Positions 11,001 to 19,670 of a DNA stretch of 64,000 bases are shown piece by piece. The translations under genes and the position numbers were made by a program. This stretch comes from Bryum argenteum (lineage: Eukaryota > Streptophyta > Bryopsida > Bryales > Bryaceae). The number at the start of each line of letters is the position of its first letter. Position 1 is the first letter of the stretch. Where the stretch lies: contig CM073326.1 of the NCBI GenBank assembly GCA_037043015.1, positions 17,864,345 through 17,928,344 on the forward strand, in the 5' to 3' direction. The notes beneath the pieces were generated by a model. The model had not been told where the DNA came from. It did not search any database and saw only the letters and a list, made by a program, of their open reading frames with translations.

Positions 11001-12605
11001 AGAGGCCGTAGGAGGAGAGGTTAACCCCTCTCAACAACCGGATGAGCACCCGGATGGCGATGTCACAGGAGAAGGGGCAGAACTCCCCGAGCAGGTTGAG
11101 GATGTGATACCTCACCCGGAGGCCCAAGTCAACGAGGTGGGAGATCCGGGCGAACAGGGTCAGCAGGAGGAGCCCAAGGTCCCTCAGGAACAGCAGGAGG
11201 AACCCGAGGTCCCTCAGGAGGAAGTTGAGGTCCAACCCGTGCCCCCTCCATCGAAATTGAAGGCACTCCGGGACAGGTGGAAGAGCCGGAGGACACAGTA
11301 AAACCCGGGGTTTTACTTCGACACTCGGGTTGATCCCAGATGCACACCCCCGTGAGTAGGCAGGCACTTCCAGGAGGAATACCCCGCCGTCAAACCCCTC
11401 GAGCCGCCCCACGCCGCCGGAAGAAGACATTAGTCAGTAATTAGTTAGGTTAGAATGGATAGGATTAGTAGGTGCCTTTTTGGCCACTCACCCGGGAATC
11501 TCGGAAGCCCGGGAATTCCGGATCTGATAGGGTTTCCGGAAAATCCGGAACCCTCTGTACTTACCGAAGACTCTGCGGAGTCCTTCGGGTCTTCTCTGTG
11601 TTTCCGTACCTGTGAGTAAAGGTTGATCTTTGCACCTAAATTCGCGATTGTGTGTAAGTCGTAATCTTGTAATTGTGTGTGCGCAGTTGATGTCTGAGCC
11701 GGGTCGTTGATACAGAAAGTCCCTCGTAGATTCGGTGGTTGCAATCTCAGAACCCGGGAGAGGTCTCTAGGAGAGCGACAGAGTCAGTGAGAGGTCCGCG
11801 TGAGAAGTACCAGAGCATATCTGGAAGTAGTCGTCACCTAGGAAGGTGATACACTAACCGGGTTGGGCTGAGGTACCAGGGTTAGCAAGGGACGCTAACC
11901 TGATTGCCAACCTCCCGAACGGGATGTTCGGTTGAGGAAAGCCTCCCCCCAGGAGTAGTGCACGAACCCGGGTCTATGTTATTGGAACTCTAACGGATCA
12001 AGTGGCGGGACACCACTCACTGTGATCCGGATCACGAGTAAACAACCCCCCCCCTTGTTGGCTCAGATTAGGGAGGAAACCGGGCTACTGCTGTGTGACC
12101 CACTGTTTGGGTAAAAATCCGGATAGTGGCAGTAGTAGCAAGGAAGGAACTCCAAGAGAGAAGGAAAGGGTAGTCGAGATACTAAGGGTGGAACTCCGGA
12201 CACCTTAATCATCCGGTAGGGAGCGACATTCCGCGCTCTTCCAAACAAATAGGAAAAACCCCTCCGAGGATTTACGGAGGTTAAACTAAATCACCACAGG
12301 ATACTAAGTCCCCACCGGACAGGGGGCCGTTCGAATCTAGAGGGCCACCGGATCAGAATCAAAACTGGTTTCCCTGGGGTTTTGGGTTCAGGAACTAGTC
12401 AGGTCCCAACCCCCGAGTTCCCTAATCCGGTAGATTAGAACGTTTATGTCGTTGTAGCGTCCATTGGTGGTCGGTCCGGATTTCATTTGGTCTTCACACT
12501 TCACAGAATCTCCGTGGAACGTTACCCGGAAGGCGAACCATTTTGCTTGGTTGTATAAGTAAAATTGTGCTGTTTTTGGACTTCTCGGTCTGGTAACTCA
12601 CGACA
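8010..12605 (+). mobile_element. 4.6-kb solo LTR inserted in gag of element A
   Basis: The segment begins TGTCGAAC and ends ACTCACGACA, giving perfect 5-bp inverted ends (TGTCG/CGACA). It is flanked by the 5-bp duplication ACGGA (8005-8009 and 12606-12610), and removing it with one duplication restores a standard zinc knuckle. There is no gag or pol inside. Its last few hundred bases resemble those of the element A LTR (AACCCCTC-GAGGA...GGTTAAACTAAA; CTTCACAG-ATCTCCGTGGAACG), so it is a solo LTR of a related family. It contains a decayed coding region at 8606-11301. The remainder (8010-8605 and 11302-12605) is non-coding and rich in CCGG. Confidence 0.85.
8606..11301 (+). pseudogene. Decayed LTR-internal coiled-coil protein gene (plant transposon ORF-like)
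   Basis: From the ATG at 8606 the reading frame is broken by a TAG at 8676 and by at least three frame changes (near 9080-9100, 9980 and 10480-10590), but the pieces line up with the region in the 3' LTR of element A. Shared landmarks: LRMGCAGLYDAPWDLADQAI here versus LTRMGCVGLYWVPWNVEDAG there, then WRATY, then a GWHHIISEVVQRE block followed by CPSPPTF versus GWGHILEEVVVRA followed by CPLAPYVYHLY. That last block resembles the plant 'putative transposon protein' (Transposase_32) signature. It is followed by acidic and Pro-rich linkers and a Glu/Lys-rich helical part (near 10260-10450). Function unknown. It lies wholly inside an LTR, in the sense direction. Confidence 0.6.
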
Positions 12606-13348
12606 ACGGACACAACCCCACGGAGTGCCCCAACACGTCCACGAGGAGGCCCTCGAAGTGGACCGACCCCCAGACAGGGGTCCGATACGTGCTGGCTGAG
12701 GAGGAGGAGGAACCGGAAGAGGAGGATGTGGTTACCCTGTACCAGGTTCATGCGGGATATGGGCGCGGCCGAGGTGTCACCCCGCGTTCAGGAGGCCGGA
12801 CGTATCTAGCTGCCCCAGGAAGGAGTCTACCCGGACAGCCATCCGGGCAGCCCCTCACTGGCACGTACCTGGACTACGTCATCTGTTACCGATGCGGGAG
12901 GAGAGGGCATTATGCCAGTGGCTGCGACGTACCTGACGTCGAGCCCGGTGCCCCGAAGAACTTACCCTGTCAGGGTTGCCACGAGTACGGACATAACCTC
13001 GAGGGTTGTCCGAAGAAGCCCCCTCCGAAGGTCATCTACAAGTCAGTGCAAACCCCTCCGCGCTCCCAGTCCGGCCTCAACTACGGTTCCACTGCCGGCA
13101 TAGAGAACCCGGATAAATGAGGGTGCGAGGTGGAGCTACCCGGCGAACAGGAGGCCGCAGTAAATAAAGTCTCCACGCGTAGCTCCACTTAGGAAAAGAG
13201 CAACACAGGCTCGAGGCGACAGAAGAAGGCGATCCGGGAGGCAAACCGGAAAGCCCGAGAAGATGAGGAACCCGGGCAGGAAGAGGAAGACGAAGAGCCT
13301 ACCCGGGTAGAGCTTCCGACACCATCCCTAGCAGACGCAGAAAAAGGG

Positions 13349-14101
13349 GTGGGAACCACCAAGCTTGATCGTGACATCAGTGACGAGGTCAGGGGGGACC
13401 TTGCCGCAACCCGGGCAGATCCGGACCGCAGGGTGGTCCATTTCCAGGACAACCCTGTCGTGATCAAACCCGGACCTCAAGTGAGGGTCGATGAGTATGA
13501 TATTCTGCAAGACATCAAGGACACGCAGGCCAATGTGACTATCGGGCAGCTTCTCCACGATAACGCCAATTATCAGAAGACTGTCCGGGAAGCCTGGATT
13601 CAACGGCGGAAGAAGAGATACAAGCTTCCTTCAGTTGTGGTGAACTTCGCACAGGTGGAGGATTTCGGCGCGCCCGAACTGCAGGTCGAAGTTGATGGCT
13701 GTATCATCCCCGATGTCCCAGTAGATGGTGGCTCCGGCGTAAACCTGATGTTGGAGGATACGGCTCACGACCTCGGATACACTACCCTGGAAACGACCCA
13801 GTTGGTCCTTCGCATGGCTGACCAATCCCGGGTAGCCCCGGTTGGGAGGCTTTCCAGGGTTCCCACCATCATAGGGGGAGTTACTTACCCCCTGAACTTT
13901 GTCATTATCCGGGTAGCAACCGGGCGACCTTTCCGGATGCTTCTGGGTCGGCCCTGGCTCTACATGGCCCGGGTAATAGTGGACTGGGGCGAGAAAGAAT
14001 TCCGGGTGGGAAAGAGGCCAACCCTCATCATCCCCTGGTATCACATCCCTCTCCAAAGGATGCCCGAACACCGTGGTGAGCCGAGAGGACCCCGGGAGTG
14101 A
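13349..14101 (+). CDS. Aspartic protease segment of element A
   Basis: The open frame upstream of 14101 can be followed back to a TAG at 13190; no ATG lies near its start, so it is presumably made as part of a gag-pol product. The protease core is PVDGGSGVNLM (catalytic Asp in DGGS, the form seen in many plant Athila/Tat elements), followed by LVLRMADQSRV and [13 protein letters not shown]. It would cleave the element polyprotein in the particle. It is separated from RT by the insertion at 14100-15526, so the polyprotein is broken here. Confidence 0.75.
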   Translation: MGTTKLDRDISDEVRGDLAATRADPDRRVVHFQDNPVVIKPGPQVRVDEYDILQDIKDTQANVTIGQLLHDNANYQKTVREAWIQRRKKRYKLPSVVVNFAQVEDFGAPELQVEVDGCIIPDVPVDGGSGVNLMLEDTAHDLGYTTLETTQLVLRMADQSRVAPVGRLSRVPTIIGGVTYPLNFVIIRVATGRPFRMLLGRPWLYMARVIVDWGEKEFRVGKRPTLIIPWYHIPLQRMPEHRGEPRGPRE

Positions 14102-15526
14102 CGCCCCGGGCTTGGCAAGAGACAAGGTGAAGTGACCAAGAGGAGTCCCGAGCAAACAGCACGCAATGGCGTCGTGCTCGGGACGAACTTGGTGGCGTGT
14201 CTTACATAGTTGGAAACCTTGTTTGAGCACGCACCCATGGGTCCAAAGAACGCGCGATTTGGAGTTGTGAGTCATGAGATATGACTCTCCAAAGTTGGAG
14301 CGCGTTCCGGGACACTCCGGGACTCGGGAGTGTTGCCTTTCGGGACTCAAAATGTCGTCCTTCATGGATGGCGGCATGTTGCATGTCATTGGAAAGCTCT
14401 GGACAAGAGCTTTCCAAAATGCTAAGGCTCGTGAGGAGCAAAGCAATGCTTTGGGAGATATGGCTCTCCAAAGCATCGGGACTTCGGGACTCCGGGACTG
14501 CTGCCTCCCGGGACTCCCGAATGTTCAGAGGAGCATAGCTCCCACATGGAAGCTCCGATTGGGACAAGTGAGGAGTCTATCGACATCTACTCAAAGAGTA
14601 GATGTCGAAAATGGGCTCGCACGTCCCATTTTGATAACTGAGCTACAAGTTAGCCCGAGAAGAAGATACGGCCCGTTTTTGAGACTAAGGCAAAAACGGG
14701 TGGTCTTCCAAAACAAAAGTGTGTCACGGAAGGCCCCTCAACACAAGAGGGGGGGGCCTACCGAAGACTCCAGAGAGTACTATGAGGAGGGGTGGTCTCC
14801 CTCCTCACTTGCACATGGTGCCTTGAGGAGCCGGGGTGGCTCCAAGGGGTGAGGCTTGGGATGGGGCCTCACTCCCGCACCTTGTGGAAAGTAGAGAGTG
14901 CTTTGGAGCCTCTCTAAACATGGGGTAGGGAAGAGTCCCTCTCCAAGTTAGTCCCTGTGATAAGTAGTGCCGGTTCCCGGGAGTGACCGGGAATGGCTCA
15001 AGAAGGTGAGGCATGGAAAGGAAGCCTCACTTCTACATCTTGGGCATTGTGGGATGCTCTTGAGCATCCCGCAACATTGGGTTGGAAAGAGTCCCGCTCC
15101 AAACTAGTTCCTGGGAAAACTAGTGCCGGATTCCGGGAGGATTTCCGGCAAAGTCCCGAATGGGGTGAAAAACAAGAGTGGAAGGGGACTAGTGGGAAGT
15201 TGGAAAATGGATAAGGGCGGTTAGCTCCGGGGGTGATTAGTAGCACCCTTGGGAGCTTGGACATGTGTGGAAGGCCGCCCCGTGCCACCAAGTGGCATGC
15301 CCATGTGTTTTGTGGGAGTTCCGGTTTGCGGGTTCCGGGTAATGAGTTGGGGAGTCAAGGTGGGTTGGACACCTTGACTTAGAATGGTGCTAACATTGTG
15401 TGTGTGGGGCACATGCAAGTGTTAGCAAAGTCGTGGCCGGTTGCTACCAACTAAGTGAGCCGTGATTCCGCTACCAAGTAAGGCTTACTTGAAGTAAAAG
15501 AGTTGGGAGTAATTAGGGTCGCGACA
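14100..15526 (+). mobile_element. Probable 1.4-kb insertion (solo-LTR-like) between protease and RT of element A
   Basis: The protease frame stops at 14101 and pol resumes at about 15527; the intervening sequence has no recognisable coding content although the polyprotein is normally continuous. It starts TGACGCCCCGGG and ends AGGGTCGCGACA, resembling plant LTR ends (TGTGACGCCCC...GGGTCG..ACA), but I cannot find a matching 5-bp duplication, so the exact borders are uncertain. Inside are short inverted and repeated pieces, for example GAAAGCTCTGGACAAGAGCTTTC near 14391. Confidence 0.45.
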
Positions 15527-15531
15527 CCTGG

Positions 15532-18500
15532 ATGCATTCCGCCCACGAAGGCGAGACGCACGAATCCGACGGCTACACCACGGGGTGGTCGGACTCGGAG
15601 GACTCCAACACGCAGGCCAGCTACCTGGTGAGTGAATTCTCCGGATTGGTAGAGCGGGACTTTGAATTCCCGGATTCCGTGACGAAGGATGGGCGGGAGC
15701 TTGTGGCAGATGAGGAGGTCGAGGACAGGGCGGAGATGGACGACAGATCCCTTGGGGAATCATGCGTAGCCCTATCCGAGAAATGGATACGAAAGCAGCT
15801 CACCGACCCCGCTGGACAGCCCTGTCGCCTCAACGGGGAAGGAGTTATTCCCTGGGGAAACCTTGGGATAACTCCGGAGGAGGCGGAGCTCGAACGGATA
15901 AAAGGTGTCGTCTCACCTAAGGATTTTGAGGAGATCGAGGCTAAACCCGGAAAGAAGTTTTTCCTGGGCAAGACCCTGACTGCCCTCGAAAAGGGTGAAT
16001 ACAGCACCTTGCTGACCGGGTTTGCCGATGTGTTCGCCTGGGCACCCACAGATCTCCGCGGAATTCCTTCACAGCTAGGGGAGCACCAAATCGACCTAGT
16101 CGAAGGAGCTAGCCCGATTCGTCAACGCCAATACCGGCTTAACCCGAAATACTCCCTGATGGTGAAGGAGGAGATTGACCGGCTATTGGAGGCCGGGTTC
16201 ATCTACCCGGTAAACAACACGGAGTGGGTGTCCCCGATTGTGGTGGTACCGAAGAAGACGGGAGCGGACGGGAAGGTGAAAATCCGGGTTTGCCAGGACT
16301 TCCGTAAGCTCAACGCCGCCACTAAGAAGGATTACTTCCCGCTCCCGTTTACCGACATTATCCTGGATCACGTGGCCGGGCAGGAACTTTATAGTTTCCT
16401 GGACGGGTTCTCCGGGTACAACCAGGTCTCCATCCGCGAAAGTGACCAACTAAAAACCACTTTCACCACGGAATGGGGGACCTACGCTTTTAACCGGATG
16501 CCGTTTGGGTTGTGTAACGCCCCGGGCACGTTCCAGCGGCTCATGATGGATATCTTCAAGGACTTTCTTCGGCATTTCCTAGAAGTATTCATTGATGATT
16601 TCGCAGTATTCAGGAAGCGAGAGAATCACCTGGAGCACTTGAAGAAAACATTCCAGCGCTGTAGGGAGACAAACCTCAAGCTCCACCCCGGGAAATGTTT
16701 TTTCGGAATGGAGACCGGGTTACTACTCGGGCACGTCGTGAGCCGGAGAGGGTTGCAGGTGGACACGGACAAGGTCAGCGCTATCCTGACCTTGGTACCG
16801 CCGCGGACGGTGAAGGAGGTTCGCGGATTCCTAGGCTGCGTAGGATATTATCGGCGCTTCATCGATGGATATGCCCGGAAAGCTGCCCCGTTAACGGCCT
16901 TGCTGAAAAAGGATGAACCCTTCCTGTGGAAACCGGAAAGGCAGGCCGCCTTCGAGGACCTGAAGCAGCAGCTAACCCGGGCACCTATCCTGGCACCTCC
17001 GGATTGGACCCGGGAATTCCATGTTACCCTCGACGCCTCGGGGTGGTGCCTAGGAGCCATCCTGTGGCAGCCGGATGAGCAGAAGCGGGAGAGGCCTATC
17101 TACTACGCCAGCCGACAAATGAGTTCAGCGGAGAGGAATTACACCACCACCGAACGCGAAGCCTTGGCCGTAGTCTATGCCTGCAAAAAGTTCCGGCACT
17201 ATCTACTAGGATATCGAGTGGTCTTCCATACGGATCACGACTCGCTCAAGTACCTGGTGAACAAGCCGGACCTCTCTGGACGGATAGCCCGGTGGATACT
17301 CCTGTTACAGGAGTTTACCTACGAGGTGGTCGTCAAACCGGGTAGGGCAAATGCCAACGCCGATTACTTATCCAGGATGCGTGGCGAGCCGGCCCTGGAA
17401 GACATTTCCTCCCTGTTCCCCGATGAATTCCCGGATAGCCAGGATGGGCCGGACGTTGTGGTGCTGCAAGTGGGAAGCGAGGTACTTTCCGAATTCCAGC
17501 AGATCCGGGATTACCTCCTGACCCAGCGCTACCCTGCAGGCATGAACCGGGAAGAAAAGAGCGTCTTCCAACACCGTGTGGCTCCATACACTTTAATCAA
17601 CGGAGTCCTGTTCCGGATGGGAGCCGATGACAGGCTGCGCCGGTGTTTGGAACCCGGAGAGCGGAGGCAGGTGATGGAGGCTTTACACGCGGGAGATTGC
17701 GGAGGGCACCTAGCCGCCATGAGTACGGTTAACCGTATTAAGAGCGCAGGGTATTGGTGGCCCTTCGTAATCCGGGATGTCCGGCAATACGTCCAGCGCT
17801 GCGACCAATGCCAGCGGACAGGACAACCGGGTTTCAGGAACCACTGGCCCCTGACCCCGATTTTTCCCCTGGCCCCTTTTGTTAAATGGGGAATCGACTT
17901 TGTAGGTCGAATCGCCCCCATTACCAAAAACCGGAAGCGCTACATCATACTCGCAACCGATTACGCCACGAAGTGGGTAGAAGCCCGAGCAACCCGGGGA
18001 AATGACGCCAGGACAGCAGCATCGTTCCTGTTCGAGGAGATCATGATGCGGTTCGGCCATCCCCTGGAACTGGTTAGTGACCGGGGAGCGCACTTTATCA
18101 ATGATGTCATAGAGGACATCACCTCCAAGTATGCGATCCGACACCGCAAGACAACCCCGTACAATCCCAAGGCCAATGGTCAGACAGAGCGGTCAAATGG
18201 CACCATCGGCAAAATGTTAAACAAGATGGTATCCGCCCATAAGACCGATTGGGACAGGAAGCTTGCGTCCGCAGTTCACGCATACAACACGGCGGAGAAA
18301 ACAACCACCGGCAAGACCCCGTACTTCATGGTCTTCGGCCAAGAGGCCATTCACGGAGTTGAGCTTGCAGTTGAAACTCACCGGGTTATGGCTACGCGGC
18401 TCGGAGAAGAGGGAGACGGCAAACCGGAAAGGTTGCAAGCCATCGATGCCTTGGAGGAGGGCCGGGCAGAAGGTATGGGGAGAAACCGGAAAGTGCAGGA

Positions 18501-18804
18501 GGATCGGAATGAGAAGTATGATACGAGACTTCCCGGGGACCACGGAATCCGAGAAGGCGGCCTTGTGCTCCTGTACGACAGCCGCCATCAAAACTTCCCG
18601 GGTAAGCTACACACCCGCTGGATGGGCCCTTACCGGGTAGCCCAAGTGTTTCCCAACGGATCCCTCCAGTTGGAGGATTTACAGGGTAACCGCATGGATA
18701 CGCGTGTGAACGGGTCGAGGGTGAAACAGTACCACCCGGAGGAGTTAACGGATGAAGAGGTTCTGTCACAGGAGGACGAACCTCCACAGCACGAGTCCGA
18801 GTAA
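15532..18804 (+). CDS. pol: Reverse transcriptase-RNase H-integrase of element A, intact
   Basis: An uninterrupted frame of 1090 codons. The N-terminal 190 residues are a linker. RT follows (YRLNPKYSLMVKEEIDRLLE; catalytic FIDDF at 353-357). RNase H has the first acidic site in TLDASG (D501), then TTEREALAVVYA and HTDHDSLK (D568). Integrase has an HHCC zinc domain (H719 in HAGDCGGHL; CDQCQR) and the D-D-E core: D789 (GIDFVG), D850 (VSDRGAHF) and E886 (QTERSN), with 35 residues between the last two. The tail carries a LLYDSR...KLHTRWMGPY block and no chromodomain. Together these enzymes copy element RNA to DNA and insert it in the nucleus. Protease lies upstream across an insertion, so this enzyme block is intact but the element is not. 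Confidence 0.9.
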   Translation: MHSAHEGETHESDGYTTGWSDSEDSNTQASYLVSEFSGLVERDFEFPDSVTKDGRELVADEEVEDRAEMDDRSLGESCVALSEKWIRKQLTDPAGQPCRLNGEGVIPWGNLGITPEEAELERIKGVVSPKDFEEIEAKPGKKFFLGKTLTALEKGEYSTLLTGFADVFAWAPTDLRGIPSQLGEHQIDLVEGASPIRQRQYRLNPKYSLMVKEEIDRLLEAGFIYPVNNTEWVSPIVVVPKKTGADGKVKIRVCQDFRKLNAATKKDYFPLPFTDIILDHVAGQELYSFLDGFSGYNQVSIRESDQLKTTFTTEWGTYAFNRMPFGLCNAPGTFQRLMMDIFKDFLRHFLEVFIDDFAVFRKRENHLEHLKKTFQRCRETNLKLHPGKCFFGMETGLLLGHVVSRRGLQVDTDKVSAILTLVPPRTVKEVRGFLGCVGYYRRFIDGYARKAAPLTALLKKDEPFLWKPERQAAFEDLKQQLTRAPILAPPDWTREFHVTLDASGWCLGAILWQPDEQKRERPIYYASRQMSSAERNYTTTEREALAVVYACKKFRHYLLGYRVVFHTDHDSLKYLVNKPDLSGRIARWILLLQEFTYEVVVKPGRANANADYLSRMRGEPALEDISSLFPDEFPDSQDGPDVVVLQVGSEVLSEFQQIRDYLLTQRYPAGMNREEKSVFQHRVAPYTLINGVLFRMGADDRLRRCLEPGERRQVMEALHAGDCGGHLAAMSTVNRIKSAGYWWPFVIRDVRQYVQRCDQCQRTGQPGFRNHWPLTPIFPLAPFVKWGIDFVGRIAPITKNRKRYIILATDYATKWVEARATRGNDARTAASFLFEEIMMRFGHPLELVSDRGAHFINDVIEDITSKYAIRHRKTTPYNPKANGQTERSNGTIGKMLNKMVSAHKTDWDRKLASAVHAYNTAEKTTTGKTPYFMVFGQEAIHGVELAVETHRVMATRLGEEGDGKPERLQAIDALEEGRAEGMGRNRKVQEDRNEKYDTRLPGDHGIREGGLVLLYDSRHQNFPGKLHTRWMGPYRVAQVFPNGSLQLEDLQGNRMDTRVNGSRVKQYHPEELTDEEVLSQEDEPPQHESE

Positions 18805-18849
18805 CTGCGGTTACTGGGGGCTGAGTGTTCGCGAGGACGCTCACAGATG

Positions 18850-18858
18850 AAAAAGGGG
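18850..18858 (+). promoter_or_regulatory. Polypurine tract of element A
   Basis: AAAAAGGGG lies three bases before the TGTCAAACC start of the 3' LTR, 45 bases after the pol stop codon. This is the usual plus-strand primer position and fixes the LTR start at 18862. Confidence 0.75.
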
Positions 18859-19159
18859 TAATGTCAAACCTCATTTTTTCGTTTTTGCCCCAATTTGGTC
18901 CGGATAGTGCTTAGTAGTAGTTAAATAGGATAAATAACGCCCTGGTAACCGGCTATCCGGGTAATAACCGGGTAGGGTTAGCTTAGCCAGGGACCTGCCT
19001 GTCCGGGAGCATCCTAAAGCTTAGTGGGCAGGATAGGATAGCGGAATTTCTAACCCGCCTTTTTCTTCCTAACCTTTGCTTTTAAAAACTCGGGCACGGA
19101 CTCCCCATACCTAGCCCGACCACTGAGCGCCCGGGTAGGGTTTAGCCGACCGATCTCAA

Positions 19160-19400
19160 GTCTGTCCCAACCCGGGAAAGCATATGCTGACCCGGTTATG
19201 TGCCGATCGGGCATGTGCCTACCGGGCATGAGAGGCCCGGGTATGATCTGTCCGGGCATGATCCGGACAGTCATTGCCCGGCCAGCCATGGCCCGGCCCG
19301 GCTATGGCCCGACCGACTATGGACCGACCGGTCATAACCCGGCCGGTTATCAATGGCCGGAGAGGCCGCCGGGCGGAAGGAAGGGCCGGGCAGTAAAAAC
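19160..19400 (+). repeat. CCGG-dense leader block in the LTR of element A
   Basis: About 240 bases consist largely of short related units around CCGG or CCCGG, such as ACCGGGCAT, TCCGGGCAT, CCCGGCTAT, ACCGGTCAT and CCGGCCGGTTAT. It lies upstream of the LTR-internal reading frame. The whole of element A and the solo LTR are CCGG-rich, this block most of all. Confidence 0.6.
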
Positions 19401-19670
19401 ACTGGCGGCGCCGACAGCCCGGGCTGACAGGCCCGTGATTAAGGCCGCGCCGCCAAAAAGTACCGCCACCTCCCCCCACTCTCTTTTGTCGTTAATGGCA
19501 CGGGGAAGGCCGTTGTCCTTCCCTTTTTGATTTTCCCCCCCCCCCTCTCTTCTCTCTCTTCCTCGTTTTTCGTGCGCCATTGCCGGCCGTGCTGCTTCCC
19601 CGATTCTCGCACGAACCTGTACACGCGGCCGCCCTGCACACCATAGCCCGGAGAGGAGGAGTACGGAGAC

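Larger units (their letters stand above)
6791..13120 (+). pseudogene. gag: gag of element A, interrupted by an in-frame stop and a solo LTR
   Basis: After the primer site an open frame runs to a TAG at 7821-7823, then continues in the same frame to 8004, is split by the solo LTR at 8010-12605, and resumes from 12606 to the TGA at 13118. The core (7188-7670; RLKYSRFAGDGG..., LKGEALKWYND, GGLPEDM) matches the retrotransposon gag capsid family. A Lys/Asp/Ser-rich linker follows. Three zinc knuckles (CX2CX4HX4C) are present: the first is cut by the insertion after CSKCKEYG and resumes with HNPTEC, then CYRCGRRGHYASGC and CQGCHEYGHNLEGC. No good ATG follows the primer site in this frame. The protein would coat element RNA in the cytoplasmic particle; this copy is not translatable in full. 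Confidence 0.8.

Noticed and set aside
8010..12605. The 4.6-kb insert as a complete retrotransposon
   Set aside because: No internal pair of LTRs, no primer site, no gag or pol; its end matches the LTR end of element A.
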